Of a stretch of DNA of 64,000 nucleotides, positions 1 through 8,326 are shown one piece after another; the first letter of the stretch is position 1, and the number at the start of each line of letters is the position of its first letter. The notes beneath the pieces are model-generated. The model made no database searches and had not been told where the DNA came from. It was given only the letters and a program-made list of their open reading frames with translations. Origin of the DNA: Amycolatopsis camponoti (GTDB lineage: Bacteria; Actinomycetota; Actinomycetes; Mycobacteriales; Pseudonocardiaceae). The stretch lies in contig NZ_CABVGP010000003.1 in NCBI RefSeq assembly GCF_902497555.1, positions 1,054,001 through 1,118,000 of the forward strand, written 5' to 3'. The position numbers were made by a program, and so were the translations under genes.

Positions 1-313
1 GCGGCTGAAGGACGTCAAGAACGCGCACAGCACCGGCGCGCACGTCGGGCTCGGCAACATCAGCCAGCGCATGCAGCAGGTCTTCGGCAACGACTACGCG
101 GTGATGGTCGAGACCGCGCCCGGGGCCGGCATGAAGGTGACGCTGCGGGTGCCGAAGTTCGTCCCCGGTGTCCGCCCGAACATGCCGGACTACAGCTCCG
201 AAAACGACGCCGCGCCGGCCGACGTGCCATCGCAGGGCGGCCCGGCCCAGCTCAACGGTGCCGAGGTGAACGGCGTCAACGGCACGCGCTCCGGCATCCT
301 CCCCATGGGCTGA
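1..313 (+). CDS. LytS-type sensor histidine kinase, C-terminal end only
   Basis: The frame is open from base 2 and ends at 313, so only about 103 C-terminal residues are in the window. The visible part is the end of a HATPase_c domain. It has the G-rich box GLGN (in VGLGNISQRM) followed by the last strands (VKVTLRVPKF-like), then a hydrophilic tail of about 50 residues. The GLGN-x-x-x-R-M arrangement is typical of LytS/YpdA-like kinases that pair with LytTR regulators. A LytTR response regulator lies about 2.6 kb downstream at 2885, with sppA and a glucanase in between. The kinase would autophosphorylate and pass phosphate to that regulator (inference). The sensor part is outside the window. 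Confidence 0.75.
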   Translation, partial: RLKDVKNAHSTGAHVGLGNISQRMQQVFGNDYAVMVETAPGAGMKVTLRVPKFVPGVRPNMPDYSSENDAAPADVPSQGGPAQLNGAEVNGVNGTRSGILPMG

Positions 314-385
314 ATCCCGCTGTGACATCCGGGGGCCGGGGGCTTCGCCACCCGGACCCCCGAAAAATCCGGCTAGCCTGGCGTT

Positions 386-1231
386 ATGAGCGTTACGGAC
401 AAGCTGGCTTCGCGGATCCCGGTGCTCGCCGACCGCGTGGAGCGCAAGGACGTCGTGGCCGTGGTGAAGCTGCACGGCGTGATCACGCCGTCGCCGTCCC
501 CACTGGCCAGGGGCGCGATCAACCTCGCCACCGTCGAGACGGCGTTGACCAGGGCGTTCGGTCACGAGCGGCTGAAGGCGGTCGCCCTGCTGATCAACTC
601 GCCGGGCGGCGCGCCGACGCAGTCCGGGCTGGTCGCGGAGCGGATCCGGCAGCTGGCGGACGAAAAGGGTGTCCCGGTGCTGGCGTTCTGCGAGGACGTC
701 GCCGCGTCGGGCGGGTACTGGCTGGCCTGCGCGGCGGACGAGATCTACGCGCACCGGACGTCGATGGTCGGCTCGATCGGCGTGATCAGCGGCGGTTTCG
801 GGTTCACCGGCCTGCTCGAACGCTTCGGCATCGAGCGCCGGCTGCACACGGCGGGCGCGAACAAGTCCCGGCTCGACCCGTTCTCGCCGGAGAAGCCCGA
901 AGACGTCGAGTGGCTGAAGAAGATGCACAGCCAGCTCCACGAGCTGTTCGTGAGCTGGGTGAGGGAGCGCCGCGGCGACCGGCTGACCGACACCGACGAC
1001 CTGTTCACCGGCGACGTCTGGCTCGGCGCCAAGGCGCAGGAGCTCGGCCTGATCGACGGCGTGGGCAGCCTCCGCCAGATCATCACCGAGCGCTACCCGG
1101 ACGCCGACATCTCGGTGGCGGAGCCGAAGAAGGCCCTGCTCGCGCGCCTCGGCATCGGCGCACCGGCCGCGGCGTCGGCGGTCCTGGACGCGGTGACGCA
1201 GAAGGCGGCGTGGTCCCGCTTCGGCCTCTGA
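386..1231 (+). CDS. sppA: S49 family signal peptide peptidase SppA-like
   Basis: This 281-residue protein is a peptidase of the S49 (SppA) family, which cleaves residual signal peptides and other membrane-associated peptides. The nucleophile is Ser108 in the motif AASGGYW. The general base is probably Lys160 in GANKSRLDPF, about 50 residues downstream, as in short SppA forms. LINSPGG (about residues 69-75) is the conserved oxyanion region. No clear N-terminal membrane helix is visible, unlike classical SppA, so it may be cytosolic or peripherally attached. The ATG has no strong ribosome site; the sequence just upstream (gctagcctggcgtt) could hold a -10 element, so the message may have a very short leader. 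It sits between the kinase fragment and a secreted glucanase. Confidence 0.88.
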   Translation: MSVTDKLASRIPVLADRVERKDVVAVVKLHGVITPSPSPLARGAINLATVETALTRAFGHERLKAVALLINSPGGAPTQSGLVAERIRQLADEKGVPVLAFCEDVAASGGYWLACAADEIYAHRTSMVGSIGVISGGFGFTGLLERFGIERRLHTAGANKSRLDPFSPEKPEDVEWLKKMHSQLHELFVSWVRERRGDRLTDTDDLFTGDVWLGAKAQELGLIDGVGSLRQIITERYPDADISVAEPKKALLARLGIGAPAAASAVLDAVTQKAAWSRFGL

Positions 1232-1388
1232 GTCCTCTGTCCGGTTTGAGTACTTCCGGGCAGACTTTGTGACCTGAATCACTCTTCCTGCGTAACGCCT
1301 CTGGAAGTGACGTGGGGCGTCGGGTTTCCTCGTGAACGGGCTTTGTTGCGATCGGCAACAAATCCGGACGACGAGGAGGTCGTACCCG

Positions 1389-2780
1389 ATGCCCCACTCC
1401 CGAAGATTCGCCATCGGTGCCGTGCTGGGCGCCGCGCTCATCGCGGTCCCGCTGACCCTGCCCGCCGCCGCGTCCATCCCGCCGCCCGACTCGGGCTGGA
1501 CCACCGTCTTCGCCGACGACTTCACCGGCGGCGCGAACACCTTGCCGTCGGGCTCGAACTGGATCATCGACACCGGCCACGCCTACCCCGGCGGCCCCGG
1601 CAACTGGGGCACCGGCGAGATCCAGAACTACACGTCGAGCACGTCGAACCTCGCCCAGGACGGCGCCGGCAACCTCCGCATCACGCCGTTGCGCGACGGC
1701 TCGGGCAACTGGACGTCCGCGCGGATCGAAACCCAGCGCACCGACTTCAAGCCCCCGGCCGGCGGCGTCCTGCGGATCGAAAGCCGGATCCAGATGCCGA
1801 ACGTCACCGGCGCGGCCGCGCTCGGCTACTGGCCCGCGTTCTGGGCCCTCGGCGGCCCCTACCGCGGCAACTGGTGGAACTGGCCCGCGGTCGGCGAGTT
1901 CGACATCATGGAGAACGTCAACGGGATCAACTCCGTCTGGGGCGTGCTGCACTGCGGCGTCAACCCGGGCGGCCCGTGCAACGAGACCACCGGCATCGTC
2001 GCCAACCGCGCCTGCCCCGGCAGCAGCTGCCAGTCGGCCTTCCACACCTACCGCTTCGAATGGGACGCGAGCGTCAGCCCGCAGGTGTTCCGCTGGTTCG
2101 TCGACGGGCAGCAGTTCCACTCGGTCAGCCAGAACCAGGTCGACGCGACCACGTGGGCGAACATGACCAGCCACCAGGGCTACTTCGTGTTGCTGAACGT
2201 GGCGATCGGCGGCGCGTTCCCCAACAACAACTCCGGCACGACCACGCCGGGGCCGGGGATCGTGCCGAGCCGTCCGATGGTCGTCGACTACGTGACGGTC
2301 ACCACCCGTGGCTACGGCGGCGGGACGACCACCACCCCGCCGACCACTACGACTCCGCCCGGGAACGGCGGCAGCGCGTACAGCACCATCCAGGCCGAGT
2401 CCTACACCCAGCAGAACGGCCTGGCCAAGCAGACGACCACCGACACCGGCGGCGGCCAGAACATCGGCCCGGCCGGCAACGGCGACTGGGCGCTCTACCC
2501 CGGCGTGGACTTCGGGAGCACCGCGGCGACGAACTTCCAGGCGCGCGTGGCGTCCGGGGCCGCGGGCGGGGTCAGCGGTCTGGTCGAGGTCCGGCTGGAC
2601 AGCCTGTCCAACGCCCCGATCGGCAGCTTCGCCGTCGGCAACACGGGCGGCTGGCAGAGCTGGCGGACCGTCCCGGCGAACATCAGCGGGGTGACCGGCG
2701 TGCACAACGTGTACGTCACCTTCACGAGTGGCCAGCCCGCCGACTTCGTGAACCTCAACTGGTTCACGTTCGTGCATTGA
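1389..2780 (+). CDS. secreted GH16 family beta-glucanase with C-terminal CBM6-like module
   Basis: This is a 463-residue secreted glycoside hydrolase. The ATG at 1389 is chosen because GAGGAGGT lies 8 bases upstream and a signal peptide follows directly (basic HSRR, then a hydrophobic stretch ending near PAAAS). The catalytic domain covers about residues 35-315. It has the GH16 active-site signature EFDIMEN with nucleophile Glu170, helper Asp172 and acid/base Glu175. Substrates in this family are beta-1,3 or beta-1,3-1,4 glucans. A Thr/Pro-rich linker (about 318-335) joins a C-terminal domain starting STIQAESY, which matches carbohydrate-binding family 6 by its AES-Y and GDW-like motifs. It acts outside the cell. 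Nothing nearby shows why it sits between sppA and a LytTR regulator. Confidence 0.92.
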   Translation: MPHSRRFAIGAVLGAALIAVPLTLPAAASIPPPDSGWTTVFADDFTGGANTLPSGSNWIIDTGHAYPGGPGNWGTGEIQNYTSSTSNLAQDGAGNLRITPLRDGSGNWTSARIETQRTDFKPPAGGVLRIESRIQMPNVTGAAALGYWPAFWALGGPYRGNWWNWPAVGEFDIMENVNGINSVWGVLHCGVNPGGPCNETTGIVANRACPGSSCQSAFHTYRFEWDASVSPQVFRWFVDGQQFHSVSQNQVDATTWANMTSHQGYFVLLNVAIGGAFPNNNSGTTTPGPGIVPSRPMVVDYVTVTTRGYGGGTTTTPPTTTTPPGNGGSAYSTIQAESYTQQNGLAKQTTTDTGGGQNIGPAGNGDWALYPGVDFGSTAATNFQARVASGAAGGVSGLVEVRLDSLSNAPIGSFAVGNTGGWQSWRTVPANISGVTGVHNVYVTFTSGQPADFVNLNWFTFVH

Positions 2781-2786
2781 TAGCGA

Positions 2787-2823
2787 GGGACCCCGCTGGT
2801 GGCGGCGTCACCGGCGGGGTCCC
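2787..2823 (+). terminator. GC-rich hairpin after the GH16 gene
   Basis: Just after the glucanase stop, GGGACCCCGC (2787-2796) pairs perfectly with GCGGGGTCCC (2814-2823). A second short GGTG/CACC pairing lies inside the loop. There is no T-tract, as is common in actinomycetes. It separates the glucanase from the LytTR regulator gene. Confidence 0.7.
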
Positions 2824-2884
2824 GCCACTTCAGGCAGACGGGGGCTGGACATTGCACTCGGCAATGGGCAGGATGCGTTTCACT

Positions 2885-3709
2885 GTGAGTGCTCACGATG
2901 ACACCCGGAAGCTCGTGGTCCTGGCTGTGGACGACGAGCCTCGAGGTCTGGACGAACTAGTCCACTGCCTGCGCAACAGCCCCCACGTCGCGAAGGTGTT
3001 CCCGGCGATCGACGCGTCGGAGGCGCTGCGGCTGCTGTCGACCGACGACCCGAGACTACGCGACCGCAAGGAGCGTGGCCTGCCGATCGTCGACGCGGTC
3101 TTCGCCGACATCGACATGCCCGGGTTGTCCGGGATGGAGATGTCGCGCGTGTTCGCCGCGCTCCGGCCCTCGCCCGCGCTCGTGTTCGTCACGGGGCACG
3201 CCGAGGAGGCGGTCAACGCCTTCGACCTCGGCGCCCTGGACTACGTGCTGAAGCCGTACCAGCAGGACCGCCTCGACCGCGCGATCACGCGCGTGATCGA
3301 GAAGCTGGCCTCCGCCGCGGCGCCGGCACCGGGCGCCCTCGGCGGCGAGCCGGGCGTGAAGAACGACGACGAGGTCATCCCGGTCGAGCTGGCGGGCACC
3401 ACCAAGCTCATCCCGCGCTCCTCGGTCCGCTGGGTCGAGGCGCAGGGCGACTACGCGCGGTTGTTCACCACCGAAGGCAGCCACCTGGTCCGCATCCCGC
3501 TGGCCCAGCTCGAAGAGCGCTGGGAGAAAGCCGGATTCGTCCGGATCCACCGGTCGTTCCTGGTCGCGCTGCCGCTCATCACCGAGCTGCGGATGGGCCA
3601 GGGCGGCTACCAGGTCGTGATCGGCAACGAGGAGAAGGTGCTGCCGGTGAGCCGGCGCCACACCCGGGCGCTGAAGGACCGGCTGGTCGGCTCGGGCCGG
3701 AACGGCTGA
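2885..3709 (+). CDS. LytTR family response regulator
   Basis: From the GTG at 2885 this is a 274-residue two-component regulator. The receiver domain covers about residues 9-130, with acidic pocket residues Asp16/Asp17, phospho-acceptor Asp75 in ADIDMPG and Lys near LKPYQ. The LytTR DNA-binding domain covers about 160-270 (IPRSSVRWVEAQGDYARLF, IHRSFLV, LPVSRRH). LytTR domains bind direct repeats in promoters. The likely partner kinase is the LytS-type protein at the window start. The genes immediately downstream are DUF485 proteins and solute/sodium symporters, so control of carboxylate uptake is the best guess. In-frame ATGs at 2864 and 2873 are alternatives; AGGA precedes the GTG by 11 bases. 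Confidence 0.9.
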   Translation: MSAHDDTRKLVVLAVDDEPRGLDELVHCLRNSPHVAKVFPAIDASEALRLLSTDDPRLRDRKERGLPIVDAVFADIDMPGLSGMEMSRVFAALRPSPALVFVTGHAEEAVNAFDLGALDYVLKPYQQDRLDRAITRVIEKLASAAAPAPGALGGEPGVKNDDEVIPVELAGTTKLIPRSSVRWVEAQGDYARLFTTEGSHLVRIPLAQLEERWEKAGFVRIHRSFLVALPLITELRMGQGGYQVVIGNEEKVLPVSRRHTRALKDRLVGSGRNG

Positions 3710-3723
3710 GCCGGGAACCGGTC

Positions 3724-4257
3724 ATGACCGACGACTTCTACGAGCGCCGCGCGAACGGCGTGCGAGAGCCCGATCCGACGCTCGGCCGGCGCGTCCGCCA
3801 GCAGCGGCCGCTCCCGCAGCCGACGGACCAGGCCGTCGTCGAGCCGCTTCCGCCGGCGCCCGAGGACGAGCCGTCGCCCAAGCCGGAACACCACACCCGG
3901 CCCAAGCGCGAGCGAGTGATCCTCAACGACCAGCGTCGCGGCAGCGGTAGCCTGCGCGCCCGCGTCGAGCTGGAAGAGCAGACCAGCTGGGGAAAGCTGC
4001 TCGTGAAGGACCACCTGGTCAAGGTCCAGCTGCGGACGGCGCTGCTGCTGTCCGGCCTCGTCGTCGTCGTGTTCGGTTCGCTGCCGGTGCTGTTCTACCT
4101 CGTTCCTGGGTTCTCCCGATTGAGCTTGGTCGGCATCCCGGTGGCCTGGCTGATCCTCGGCGTCCTGCCGTTCCCGTTCCTGTTCGGCGTGGGCATCTGG
4201 TACAACCGCCTGGCCGAACGCAACGAACGCGCTTTCGTGGACATGATCGAAAACTAG
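3724..4257 (+). CDS. membrane protein with DUF485-like C-terminal part
   Basis: This 177-residue protein has a long charged, Pro-rich N-terminal half (residues 1-95) and two membrane helices (about 107-127 and 135-157). It ends WYNRLAERNERAFVDMIEN. The helical hairpin with its trailing amphipathic tail resembles DUF485 proteins, the small partners encoded directly upstream of acetate/pyruvate-type sodium symporters. Its position 30 bases before a symporter gene fits that role, as does the true DUF485-symporter pair that follows. It starts 14 bases after the LytTR regulator, so the genes are likely co-transcribed. The DUF485 assignment is by resemblance and context only; the cytosolic N-terminal extension has no recognised domain. 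Confidence 0.7.
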   Translation: MTDDFYERRANGVREPDPTLGRRVRQQRPLPQPTDQAVVEPLPPAPEDEPSPKPEHHTRPKRERVILNDQRRGSGSLRARVELEEQTSWGKLLVKDHLVKVQLRTALLLSGLVVVVFGSLPVLFYLVPGFSRLSLVGIPVAWLILGVLPFPFLFGVGIWYNRLAERNERAFVDMIEN

Positions 4258-4287
4258 TTTCCGCACGACTCGTGCGAGGATTCCCCC

Positions 4288-6078
4288 GTGCAGCTGAACC
4301 CGTGGGCCTTGACCGGCATCGTGCTGGTCGCCGTGGTGACGTTCTTCCTCGGTCACCGCTCTTCGCGTTCGGCCACGAGCACGCACGACTTCCTGGTCGC
4401 CCGGCGGACCGTACGGTCCCGCCGCAACGCCGCCGCGATCTCCGGTGAATACCTGTCCGCGGCATCGTTCCTCGGCATCGCGGGGATCGTGCTCAAGGAC
4501 GGCGCCGACGCGCTGTGGTTCCCGATCGGCTTCACCGCGGGTTACCTCGCCCTGATGCTCTTCGTCGCGGCGCCGCTGCGGCGCTCCGGCGCGTACACGC
4601 TGCCCGACTTCGTCGAGATGCGGCTCGGCTCGAAGGGCCTCCGCCGGTTCTCGACGGCGTTCGTCGTGTTCATCGGGATCCTCTACATGGTCCCGCAGCT
4701 GCAGGGCGCGGGCCTGACGCTGGCGACGATCCTGCCGGTGCCGGTCTGGACCGGCGCCATCGCGGTGATGATCGTGGTGGCGTTCAACGTGATCGCCGGC
4801 GGCATGCGCGCGATCACCGTCGTCCAGGCCTTCCAGTACTGGCTCAAGCTGTTCGCGATCTCGGTGCCCGCGTTCGTGCTGTGCATGGTCTTCTTCGCCG
4901 GCGGCGGCCCGGACGGCTTCCGTCCCCTCGGCGCGGCCGCACCGCCGGTGTTCACCAGCGACACCACAGTGGACGTCCAGACCGACGTCACCCTGCACGT
5001 CACTTCGGACACCTTTCTGTACGCGTACGGCCGCACCGACAACGGCCCGGCCGCCGGTCCGACGCACTGGACCCCGCTGGCCCCGCACACGGTTTCCGAA
5101 GGCACCACGCTGAAGTTCCTGGCCGGCACGCCGGTGCCGGTGGTCAGCGATTCGGTCGCGGACAACGCGAACTGGCTGCACCCGGGGTCGGGCAGCCTCA
5201 CCGACCTGCTCCAGACGTACTCGCTGATGTTCGCCACGTTCCTGGGCACGATGGGCCTGCCGCACGTGCTGGTCCGCTTCTACACCAACCCCGACGGCAA
5301 GGCCGCGCGCCGCACCACCGTGCACGTCCTGCTGCTGCTGGGCCTGTTCTACCTGTTCCCGACGCTGCTGGGCGCGCTGTCCCGGATGTACGTCCCGGAG
5401 CTGCTGGTCACCGGCAAGACGGACGCGGCGATCCTGCGGTTGCCCTCGGCGATGCTGCCCGGGGTCGGCGGCCAGATCCTCGGCGCGGTCACCGCGGCCG
5501 GCGCGTTCGCGGCGTTCCTGTCCAGCACGTCCGGGCTGCTGGTGAGCGTCGCCGGGGTGGTGTCGACCGACCTGCTGCCCGGCCGGGTCCGCGACTTCCG
5601 CGTCGCGACCGGGCTGGTCGCGCTGTTCCCGATCGCGCTGGCGGTCGCGCTGCGGCCGGAGGACATCTCGCTGTCGATCGGGCTGACGTTCGCGCTCGCG
5701 GCGTCGACGTTCAGCCCGTTGCTGGTGCTGGGCATCTGGTGGCGCAAGCTGTCCTGGCCGGGTGCGCTGGCCGGGATGTTCGTCGGCGGCGGTCTCGTGC
5801 TGGCCGCGCTGATCGTCAACGTCGTGAGCGGCTACACCGGGGGCTGGGCGCCGTGGTTCGTCAACCAGCCGGCGCTGATCACCGTGCCGGTCGCCTTCGT
5901 GACGACGTACTTCGTCAGCCGGGCGACCGGGTACGGGCGCCCGGACCACGTGCACGACATCATGCTGCGGCTGCACGCCCCCGATCCGCTCGGTTTCATG
6001 CGGGACAGGGCGGTCGCGCGATTCGGACAAGCCGAAGAAAAGACGCGAATCGCCGGTCGGGGTAGGCACCGAAAGTAA
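4288..6078 (+). CDS. sodium:solute symporter (SSS family)
   Basis: This 596-residue transporter has about 13 predicted membrane helices. It carries SSS hallmarks: the helix 1-2 region with SGEYLSAASFLGIAG (about residues 50-65), the GGMRAITVVQAFQ segment, and TMGLPHVLVRFYT near the middle. It probably couples sodium entry to uptake of acetate, pyruvate or a related short carboxylate, as in the ActP/MctC branch. Residues about 210-310 form an extra hydrophilic, Thr/Ser-rich loop outside the membrane that the second symporter (6551-8179) lacks. The GTG start is preceded by GCGAGGA. Presence directly after a LytTR regulator and a DUF485-like gene suggests an induced uptake system. Confidence 0.88.
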   Translation: MQLNPWALTGIVLVAVVTFFLGHRSSRSATSTHDFLVARRTVRSRRNAAAISGEYLSAASFLGIAGIVLKDGADALWFPIGFTAGYLALMLFVAAPLRRSGAYTLPDFVEMRLGSKGLRRFSTAFVVFIGILYMVPQLQGAGLTLATILPVPVWTGAIAVMIVVAFNVIAGGMRAITVVQAFQYWLKLFAISVPAFVLCMVFFAGGGPDGFRPLGAAAPPVFTSDTTVDVQTDVTLHVTSDTFLYAYGRTDNGPAAGPTHWTPLAPHTVSEGTTLKFLAGTPVPVVSDSVADNANWLHPGSGSLTDLLQTYSLMFATFLGTMGLPHVLVRFYTNPDGKAARRTTVHVLLLLGLFYLFPTLLGALSRMYVPELLVTGKTDAAILRLPSAMLPGVGGQILGAVTAAGAFAAFLSSTSGLLVSVAGVVSTDLLPGRVRDFRVATGLVALFPIALAVALRPEDISLSIGLTFALAASTFSPLLVLGIWWRKLSWPGALAGMFVGGGLVLAALIVNVVSGYTGGWAPWFVNQPALITVPVAFVTTYFVSRATGYGRPDHVHDIMLRLHAPDPLGFMRDRAVARFGQAEEKTRIAGRGRHRK

Positions 6079-6160
6079 TGCGCTGACAGTCAGTAAGAAA
6101 GTATTACCCGATCGAGGGATTACGAGCTACACAGCTGACCCATACGTTCCGTTGGTTTCT

Positions 6161-6178
6161 ACCAGTACGACCAGTACG
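6161..6178 (+). promoter_or_regulatory. tandem 9-bp direct repeat upstream of the second DUF485 gene
   Basis: ACCAGTACG occurs twice back to back (6161-6169 and 6170-6178), 26 bases before the GTG of the DUF485 gene. It lies in a 125-bp intergenic stretch that is more AT-rich than its surroundings. LytTR regulators bind direct repeats, so this is a candidate operator for the regulator at 2885, but that link is inference. Confidence 0.4.
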
Positions 6179-6203
6179 AAAAACGGGAAGGTGGAGATCC
6201 GCT

Positions 6204-6554
6204 GTGAGCAGCACCGAACACGACGTCGGTGGCGCGGAGCCGCAGACCGACTGGGAGAGCATCCAGGGGAGTCCCGAATTCACGGACCTGCGCCGCCGAT
6301 TGCGGGTGTTCGTGTTCCCGATGACCGCGCTGTTCCTGCTTTGGTACCTGCTGTACGTGCTCCTCGCCGACTACGCGCACGGCTTCATGAGCACCAAGCT
6401 CGTCGGCAACATCAACGTCGGCCTGGTGTTCGGCCTCCTGCAGTTCGTCTCGACGTTCGTCATCACGGGCCTCTACGTGCGCTACGCCAACCGGAAGCTC
6501 GACCCGGTCGCCGACAGGATCCGCGCCGAGATCGAAGGGGAGCCGCGCAAATGA
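6204..6554 (+). CDS. DUF485 domain membrane protein
   Basis: This 116-residue protein is a typical DUF485 member. It has a charged N-terminus, the signature FTDLRRRLRVFVFPMTALFL, two membrane helices (about 37-57 and 72-92) and a basic tail ending in KLDPVADRIRAEIEGE. Such proteins are encoded immediately before SSS carboxylate symporters (for example the yjcH-actP pair of E. coli and cg0952-cg0953 of Corynebacterium) and are thought to be accessory subunits. Its stop overlaps the next start in an ATGA junction, so the two products are translationally coupled. GGTGGAGATCC upstream of the GTG is a plausible ribosome site. Confidence 0.88.
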   Translation: MSSTEHDVGGAEPQTDWESIQGSPEFTDLRRRLRVFVFPMTALFLLWYLLYVLLADYAHGFMSTKLVGNINVGLVFGLLQFVSTFVITGLYVRYANRKLDPVADRIRAEIEGEPRK

Positions 6555-8179
6555 CCGTCGCCGCGGGCGTGGAGGGCAGCAACTCCACCCTCAACATCAT
6601 CATTTTCCTGGTCTTCGTCGCGATCACACTGGTGATCGTGTTCCGGGCCAGTCGCAACACGAAGACGGCGTCGGACTACTACGCCGCCGGCCGGGCGTTC
6701 ACCGGTCCGCAGAACGGCATCGCGATTTCCGGCGACTACCTTTCGGCGGCGTCGTTCCTCGGCATCGCGGGCGCGATCGCCGTCAACGGCTACGACGGCT
6801 TCCTCTATTCGGTCGGTTTCCTGGTCGCGTGGCTCGTCGCGTTGCTGCTGGTCGCGGAACTGCTCCGCAACACCGGCAAGTTCACGATGGGCGACGTCCT
6901 CGCGTTCCGCATGAAGCAGACGCCGGTGCGCGCGGCGGCGGCGGTTTCGACGCTGATCGTGTCGTTCTTCTACCTGCTCGCGCAGATGGCGGGCGCCGGT
7001 GGCCTGGTCAACCTGCTGCTCGGCATCTCGGGCGAGGCGGGGCAGGACGTCGTGATCGCCGTCGTCGGCGTGATCATGATCCTGTACGTCCTGATCGGCG
7101 GCATGAAGGGCACCACCTGGGTGCAGATCATCAAGGCGGCGCTGCTGATCGTCGGCGCGTTCGCGATGACGCTGTGGGTGCTCGGCAAGTACGGCTTCAA
7201 CCTGTCCGACCTGTTCCAGGCCGCGGTCGACAAGGGTGGCAAGGGCGGGGCGGCGCTGCTCGACCCGGGCAAGCAGTACGGCAAGACGGGCACCACGAAG
7301 CTCGACTTCCTGTCGCTCGGCATCGCGCTGGTGCTCGGCACGGCGGGCCTGCCGCACGTCCTGATGCGCTTCTACACGGTCCCGACTGCTCGCGACGCCC
7401 GTCGTTCGGTGGTCTGGGCGATCGTCCTGATCGGCGTGTTCTACCTGTTCACGCTGGTGCTCGGCTACGGCGCGGGCGCGATCGTCGGGCCGGACAAGAT
7501 CGCCAAGGCCCCGGGGACGACGAACTCGGCGGCCCCGCTGCTCGCGCTGGAACTCGGCGGGCCGGTGTTGCTCGGGTTCATCTCCGCGGTCGCGTTCGCG
7601 ACGATCCTCGCGGTGGTCGCCGGCCTGACGATCACGGCGTCGGCGTCGTTCGCCCACGACGTCTACGCGAGCGTGATCAAGAAGGGCCAGGTCTCCACCG
7701 GCGGCGAGGTCCGCGTCGCCCGGATCACGGCGCTGGTGATCGGCGCGCTGGCCATCGCGGGCGGCATCCTGGCGAAGAGCCAGAACGTCGCGTTCCTGGT
7801 GGCACTGGCGTTCGCGGTGGCGGCGTCGGCCAACCTGCCGACGATCCTGTACTCGCTGTTCTGGAAGCGGTTCAACACGCAGGGCGCGCTGTGGTCGATC
7901 TACGGCGGCCTCGTCGTCACGATCGTGCTGATCGTCTTCTCGCCGGCGGTCTCGGGCAAGCCGGTCGACGCGAAGACGGGCAAGAGCGCGTCGATGATCC
8001 AGGGCGTCGACTTCCACTGGTTCCCGCTCGACAACCCGGGCCTGGTCTCGATCCCGGCGGCGTTCCTGCTCGGCTGGCTCGGCACGGTCCTGTCCAAGGA
8101 GCGCAACAAGGCCAAGTACGCCGAAATGGAGGTCCGCGCACTGACCGGCGCGGGCGCCGAGAAGGCCGTCCAGCACTGA
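6551..8179 (+). CDS. cation acetate/monocarboxylate symporter (SSS family, ActP/MctC-like)
   Basis: This 542-residue transporter of the solute:sodium symporter family most resembles ActP/MctC permeases for acetate, propionate and pyruvate. Visible motifs are SGDYLSAASFLGIAG (about 60-75), GGMKGTTWVQIIKA, TAGLPHVLMRFYTV and the late AFAVAASANLPTILYSLFW helix, all characteristic of ActP-like proteins. About 13 membrane helices are expected. It is coupled to the DUF485 gene by a 4-base overlap. Together with the symporter at 4288 it gives the cell two related permeases under what looks like one LytS/LytTR system. A strong hairpin follows the stop codon. Confidence 0.92.
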   Translation: MTVAAGVEGSNSTLNIIIFLVFVAITLVIVFRASRNTKTASDYYAAGRAFTGPQNGIAISGDYLSAASFLGIAGAIAVNGYDGFLYSVGFLVAWLVALLLVAELLRNTGKFTMGDVLAFRMKQTPVRAAAAVSTLIVSFFYLLAQMAGAGGLVNLLLGISGEAGQDVVIAVVGVIMILYVLIGGMKGTTWVQIIKAALLIVGAFAMTLWVLGKYGFNLSDLFQAAVDKGGKGGAALLDPGKQYGKTGTTKLDFLSLGIALVLGTAGLPHVLMRFYTVPTARDARRSVVWAIVLIGVFYLFTLVLGYGAGAIVGPDKIAKAPGTTNSAAPLLALELGGPVLLGFISAVAFATILAVVAGLTITASASFAHDVYASVIKKGQVSTGGEVRVARITALVIGALAIAGGILAKSQNVAFLVALAFAVAASANLPTILYSLFWKRFNTQGALWSIYGGLVVTIVLIVFSPAVSGKPVDAKTGKSASMIQGVDFHWFPLDNPGLVSIPAAFLLGWLGTVLSKERNKAKYAEMEVRALTGAGAEKAVQH

Positions 8180-8187
8180 CCGCGGCC

Positions 8188-8216
8188 GGGGCCTTCCGCA
8201 CCGCGCGGAAGGCCCC
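8188..8216 (+). terminator. hairpin terminator after the symporter gene
   Basis: GGGGCCTTCCGC (8188-8199) pairs perfectly with GCGGAAGGCCCC (8205-8216) across a 5-base loop, 8 bases after the symporter stop. There is no T-run. It marks the end of the LytTR-symporter gene block. Confidence 0.8.
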
Positions 8217-8233
8217 GCCGTGTCGCCCCTCCA

Positions 8234-8275
8234 ATCACGCGTGATGCCTCCCGGATCACGCGTGATGCCCCGTTC
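8234..8275. repeat. two tandem 21-bp units with a 12-bp palindrome
   Basis: The palindrome ATCACGCGTGAT occurs at 8234-8245 and 8255-8266, exactly 21 bp apart. The connecting sequence is of the type GCCTCCCGG. The same 21-bp unit is found in four more or less decayed copies at 11254-11328. Function is unknown; the palindrome has the look of a dimeric-protein binding site. Confidence 0.75.
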
Positions 8276-8326
8276 CGCCCGCCCGTCCGTCCACCTCACG
8301 CGCGGGCAACGCCCCGACATGGCAGC

